A DNA stretch of 64,000 nucleotides from Paeniglutamicibacter sulfureus (GTDB lineage Bacteria > Actinomycetota > Actinomycetes > Actinomycetales > Micrococcaceae). This document shows positions 62,457 through 64,000 of this stretch, in pieces. The notes under the pieces were generated by a model. It had not been told where the DNA came from. It worked only from the letters and a program-made list of their open reading frames with translations, and did not search any database. Positions within the stretch are counted from its first letter, which is position 1; each line of letters opens with the position of its first letter. The stretch lies in NCBI RefSeq assembly GCF_039535115.1, contig NZ_BAAAWO010000001.1:2852001-2916000 (forward strand), given 5' to 3'. Both the position numbers and the translations under genes were made by a program.

Positions 62457-62670
62457 CTCCCGGGAGTCCGGCTCGAGGGCCCCGGAGCAACTGCCACGAA
62501 TTGCACACCACGTCGAAAGAACGACCACGGCGGTGGAACCCCGGCCCGGCACGGGTGTCCCGCCGCTGCGGCGGTCTCCTCAGTAGGCTGGGGTCGAATG
62601 CCTGAACGCGAACACTTCGCCTGCAGGCACAGCCGATCAATGCCAGTCTCACTTCAAAGGATGATTCCGC

Positions 62671-63438
62671 TTGAACCCTGTCCCCAATCAGACCGTACCC
62701 GCGCGGCGAACCATGCTGGTCACCGGGGCCGGTTCCGGAATCGGACGCGCAGTCACCCGACGCATGCTCGAGGCCGGGTGGAATGTGGTTCTTGCCGGGC
62801 GGCGCGCGGCGCAGCTGGAGCAGAGCGCAGGCACACACCCCAACGCGCTCGTGGTGCCCACCGACATCACCGACCCATCGGCCGTGGAACGGCTATTCGC
62901 CGCCGGGATCGATCGCTTCGGCAGGATCGACGCGCTCTTCAACAACGCCGGGGTTTTTGGCCCCTCCGCAACCATCGGCGAGCTCACGGCGCAGCAATGG
63001 CAGGATGTCTGCGCAGTCAACCTCGGCGGTGCCATCCATTGCGCGGGTGCCGCGTTCAGGCACATGCAGGCGTCCGGCGGCGGTCGCATCATCAACAACG
63101 GTTCGATCAGCGCGCAGGTGCCGCGCCCCGCCTCCGTTGCCTACGCGGTGACCAAGCATGCGATCACGGGCCTGACCAAGTCCATTGAGCTCGACGGCCG
63201 CCCCTACGGAATAGCGTGCTCGCAGGTCGACATCGGCAACGCCGCCTCCGAGATGATGAAGGATGTCGGCGCGACCTCGGGCGCGCTGCAGGCCGACGGA
63301 AGCCGGAAGGTCGAGCCCACCTTCGACATGGACCAAGCCGCGGCAACCATTGAGTTCATTGCCGCCGCACCGGCGGAGGTGTCGATCAACCACGTCACCA
63401 TCACCGCCGCCGGGATGCCGTTCATCGGCCGTGGCTAG
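62671..63438 (+). CDS. Short-chain dehydrogenase/reductase
   Basis: A 255-residue classical SDR with the cofactor motif TGAGSGIGRAVTRR, the structural NNAG (ALFNNAGVFGP), the catalytic Ser in NNGSISAQVPRP and YAVTK. The start is taken as TTG at 62671 with AGGATGA upstream; an in-frame ATG at 62713 would remove part of the N-terminus before the first strand. No operon partner is visible. Cofactor and substrate cannot be assigned. Confidence 0.86.
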   Translation: MNPVPNQTVPARRTMLVTGAGSGIGRAVTRRMLEAGWNVVLAGRRAAQLEQSAGTHPNALVVPTDITDPSAVERLFAAGIDRFGRIDALFNNAGVFGPSATIGELTAQQWQDVCAVNLGGAIHCAGAAFRHMQASGGGRIINNGSISAQVPRPASVAYAVTKHAITGLTKSIELDGRPYGIACSQVDIGNAASEMMKDVGATSGALQADGSRKVEPTFDMDQAAATIEFIAAAPAEVSINHVTITAAGMPFIGRG

Positions 63439-63459
63439 GGCCGGCCAGTCCGCGGCACC

Positions 63460-63906
63460 CTAGAGGTGCGCGGCAAACAAACGGTCGAGCTTGATGAACG
63501 AGGACTCCCATCCGGCACGCGCCGGCTCCAGGACCTCGGACGGCAGCGGACCCTGGGTGATCCTCAGCGCGGTACCCGCCGGGCAATCGGAAAACTCCAC
63601 GCGCAATTCGATGACCAGGTTCAGGGTCATTTCATGCGGTCCATCTTCCCCGACCAGCAGCTCATGGTCCCTGACCTCGGTGAATGTCGCATGCACCGGC
63701 GAAGTTTGGGTGGGGTCCTCAAGCAAGTGCATCACGAACTTCTGTACGCCGCCGACCCGGGGCTCAATGTCCACCGTGTCCACATGTACGCCCCAGCCCT
63801 CCGGGCCGAACCATTCGGCCAGGATTTCCGGTTCTGTAAAAGCTGCCCACACCGCGCCTCGGGGTGCGGAAAATTCGCGATCAATGACGAGTTTGCCCAT
63901 ATCCAT
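63460..63906 (-). CDS. SRPBCC/AHSA1-like domain protein
   Basis: A protein of about 148 residues with the START-like SRPBCC fold: IDREFSAPRGAVWAAFTEPE, LAEWFGPEGWGVHVDTVDI, and the C-terminal helix GWESSFIKLDRLFAAHL. Such proteins bind small ligands or act like Hsp90 activators. The ATG at 63906 is preferred, with TAATCT seven bases upstream suggesting a leaderless mRNA; the frame stays open to 63972. It converges on the SDR gene with 21 bp between. Confidence 0.8.
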   Translation of the reverse strand: MDMGKLVIDREFSAPRGAVWAAFTEPEILAEWFGPEGWGVHVDTVDIEPRVGGVQKFVMHLLEDPTQTSPVHATFTEVRDHELLVGEDGPHEMTLNLVIELRVEFSDCPAGTALRITQGPLPSEVLEPARAGWESSFIKLDRLFAAHL

Positions 63907-64000
63907 GCGCACGAGATTACCCCGGTTCGAGCGATGGACCGAATAATCCGCCGCTTCTGTGGGGGCAAACACGCACCACCGGTTGATGAAAGGATTGGGA

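Overview
The window is a chromosomal stretch of a high-GC actinobacterium, most likely a soil member of the Micrococcaceae (Arthrobacter, Paeniglutamicibacter or a relative). Codons are strongly G/C-ended, GTG and TTG starts are common, several promoters look leaderless, and a mycothiol-type (DinB/MDMPI) enzyme and a beta-alpha fused acyl-CoA carboxyltransferase are present. I see no rRNA, tRNA, CRISPR array, prophage or intact insertion sequence. The content is almost entirely catabolic: small operons, each paired with its own regulator and often its own transporter.

Left part (1-24.3 kb). A FadR-type regulator, an asparaginase and aspartate ammonia-lyase form a leftward Asn/Asp-degrading operon. 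Next come a decayed scrap of an amine oxidase gene, a frameshifted RraA-type aldolase gene and a prephenate dehydratase of proteobacterial character. Then follow an M20 amidohydrolase with an MFS exporter, a MarR-controlled MFS drug exporter with two strong operators, a lone maleylacetate reductase, an aldo/keto reductase, an RhtA-type exporter with a LysR regulator, and an MHS transporter plus M20 peptidase with a LysR regulator. A GntR regulator stands divergent to a MatC-type carrier, a class III CoA-transferase and a fused carboxyltransferase; this set could be an unusual malonate-using pathway. A siderophore-interacting protein ends this part.

Sulfur island (25.6-29.9 kb). A TauE/SafE permease, two rhodaneses, a persulfide dioxygenase-rhodanese fusion, a small cysteine-rich protein and a CstR-like repressor are tied together by four near-identical ATACCCCCGGGGGTAT operators. 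This looks like a reactive-sulfur detoxification regulon.

Purine ring degradation (33.9-51.5 kb, 52.4 kb and 58.4-61.9 kb). Urate permease, urate oxidase, 5-hydroxyisourate hydrolase and OHCU decarboxylase turn urate into S-allantoin. An NCS1 permease and a hydantoin/allantoin racemase-like protein handle allantoin uptake and stereochemistry. Allantoinase opens the second ring and AllE deaminates ureidoglycine. The glyoxylate released feeds two routes: Gcl, GlxR, Hyi and glycerate kinase to phosphoglycerate, and malate synthase plus malic enzyme to pyruvate. An IclR regulator sits in the middle, and a shared 15-bp motif (about TTCyrkATdgTGrAw) lies at three promoters of the set. Allantoate amidohydrolase and ureidoglycolate lyase are not in the window; a DUF6986/HpcH-type protein of unknown role lies inside the operon.

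The purine genes are split by an island at 52.5-58.3 kb: about 890 bp without a recognisable gene, an AbgT transporter, a frameshifted ArsR-type regulator gene and a CocE/NonD hydrolase. The right edge holds a 63-residue orphan protein, an SDR oxidoreductase and an SRPBCC protein.
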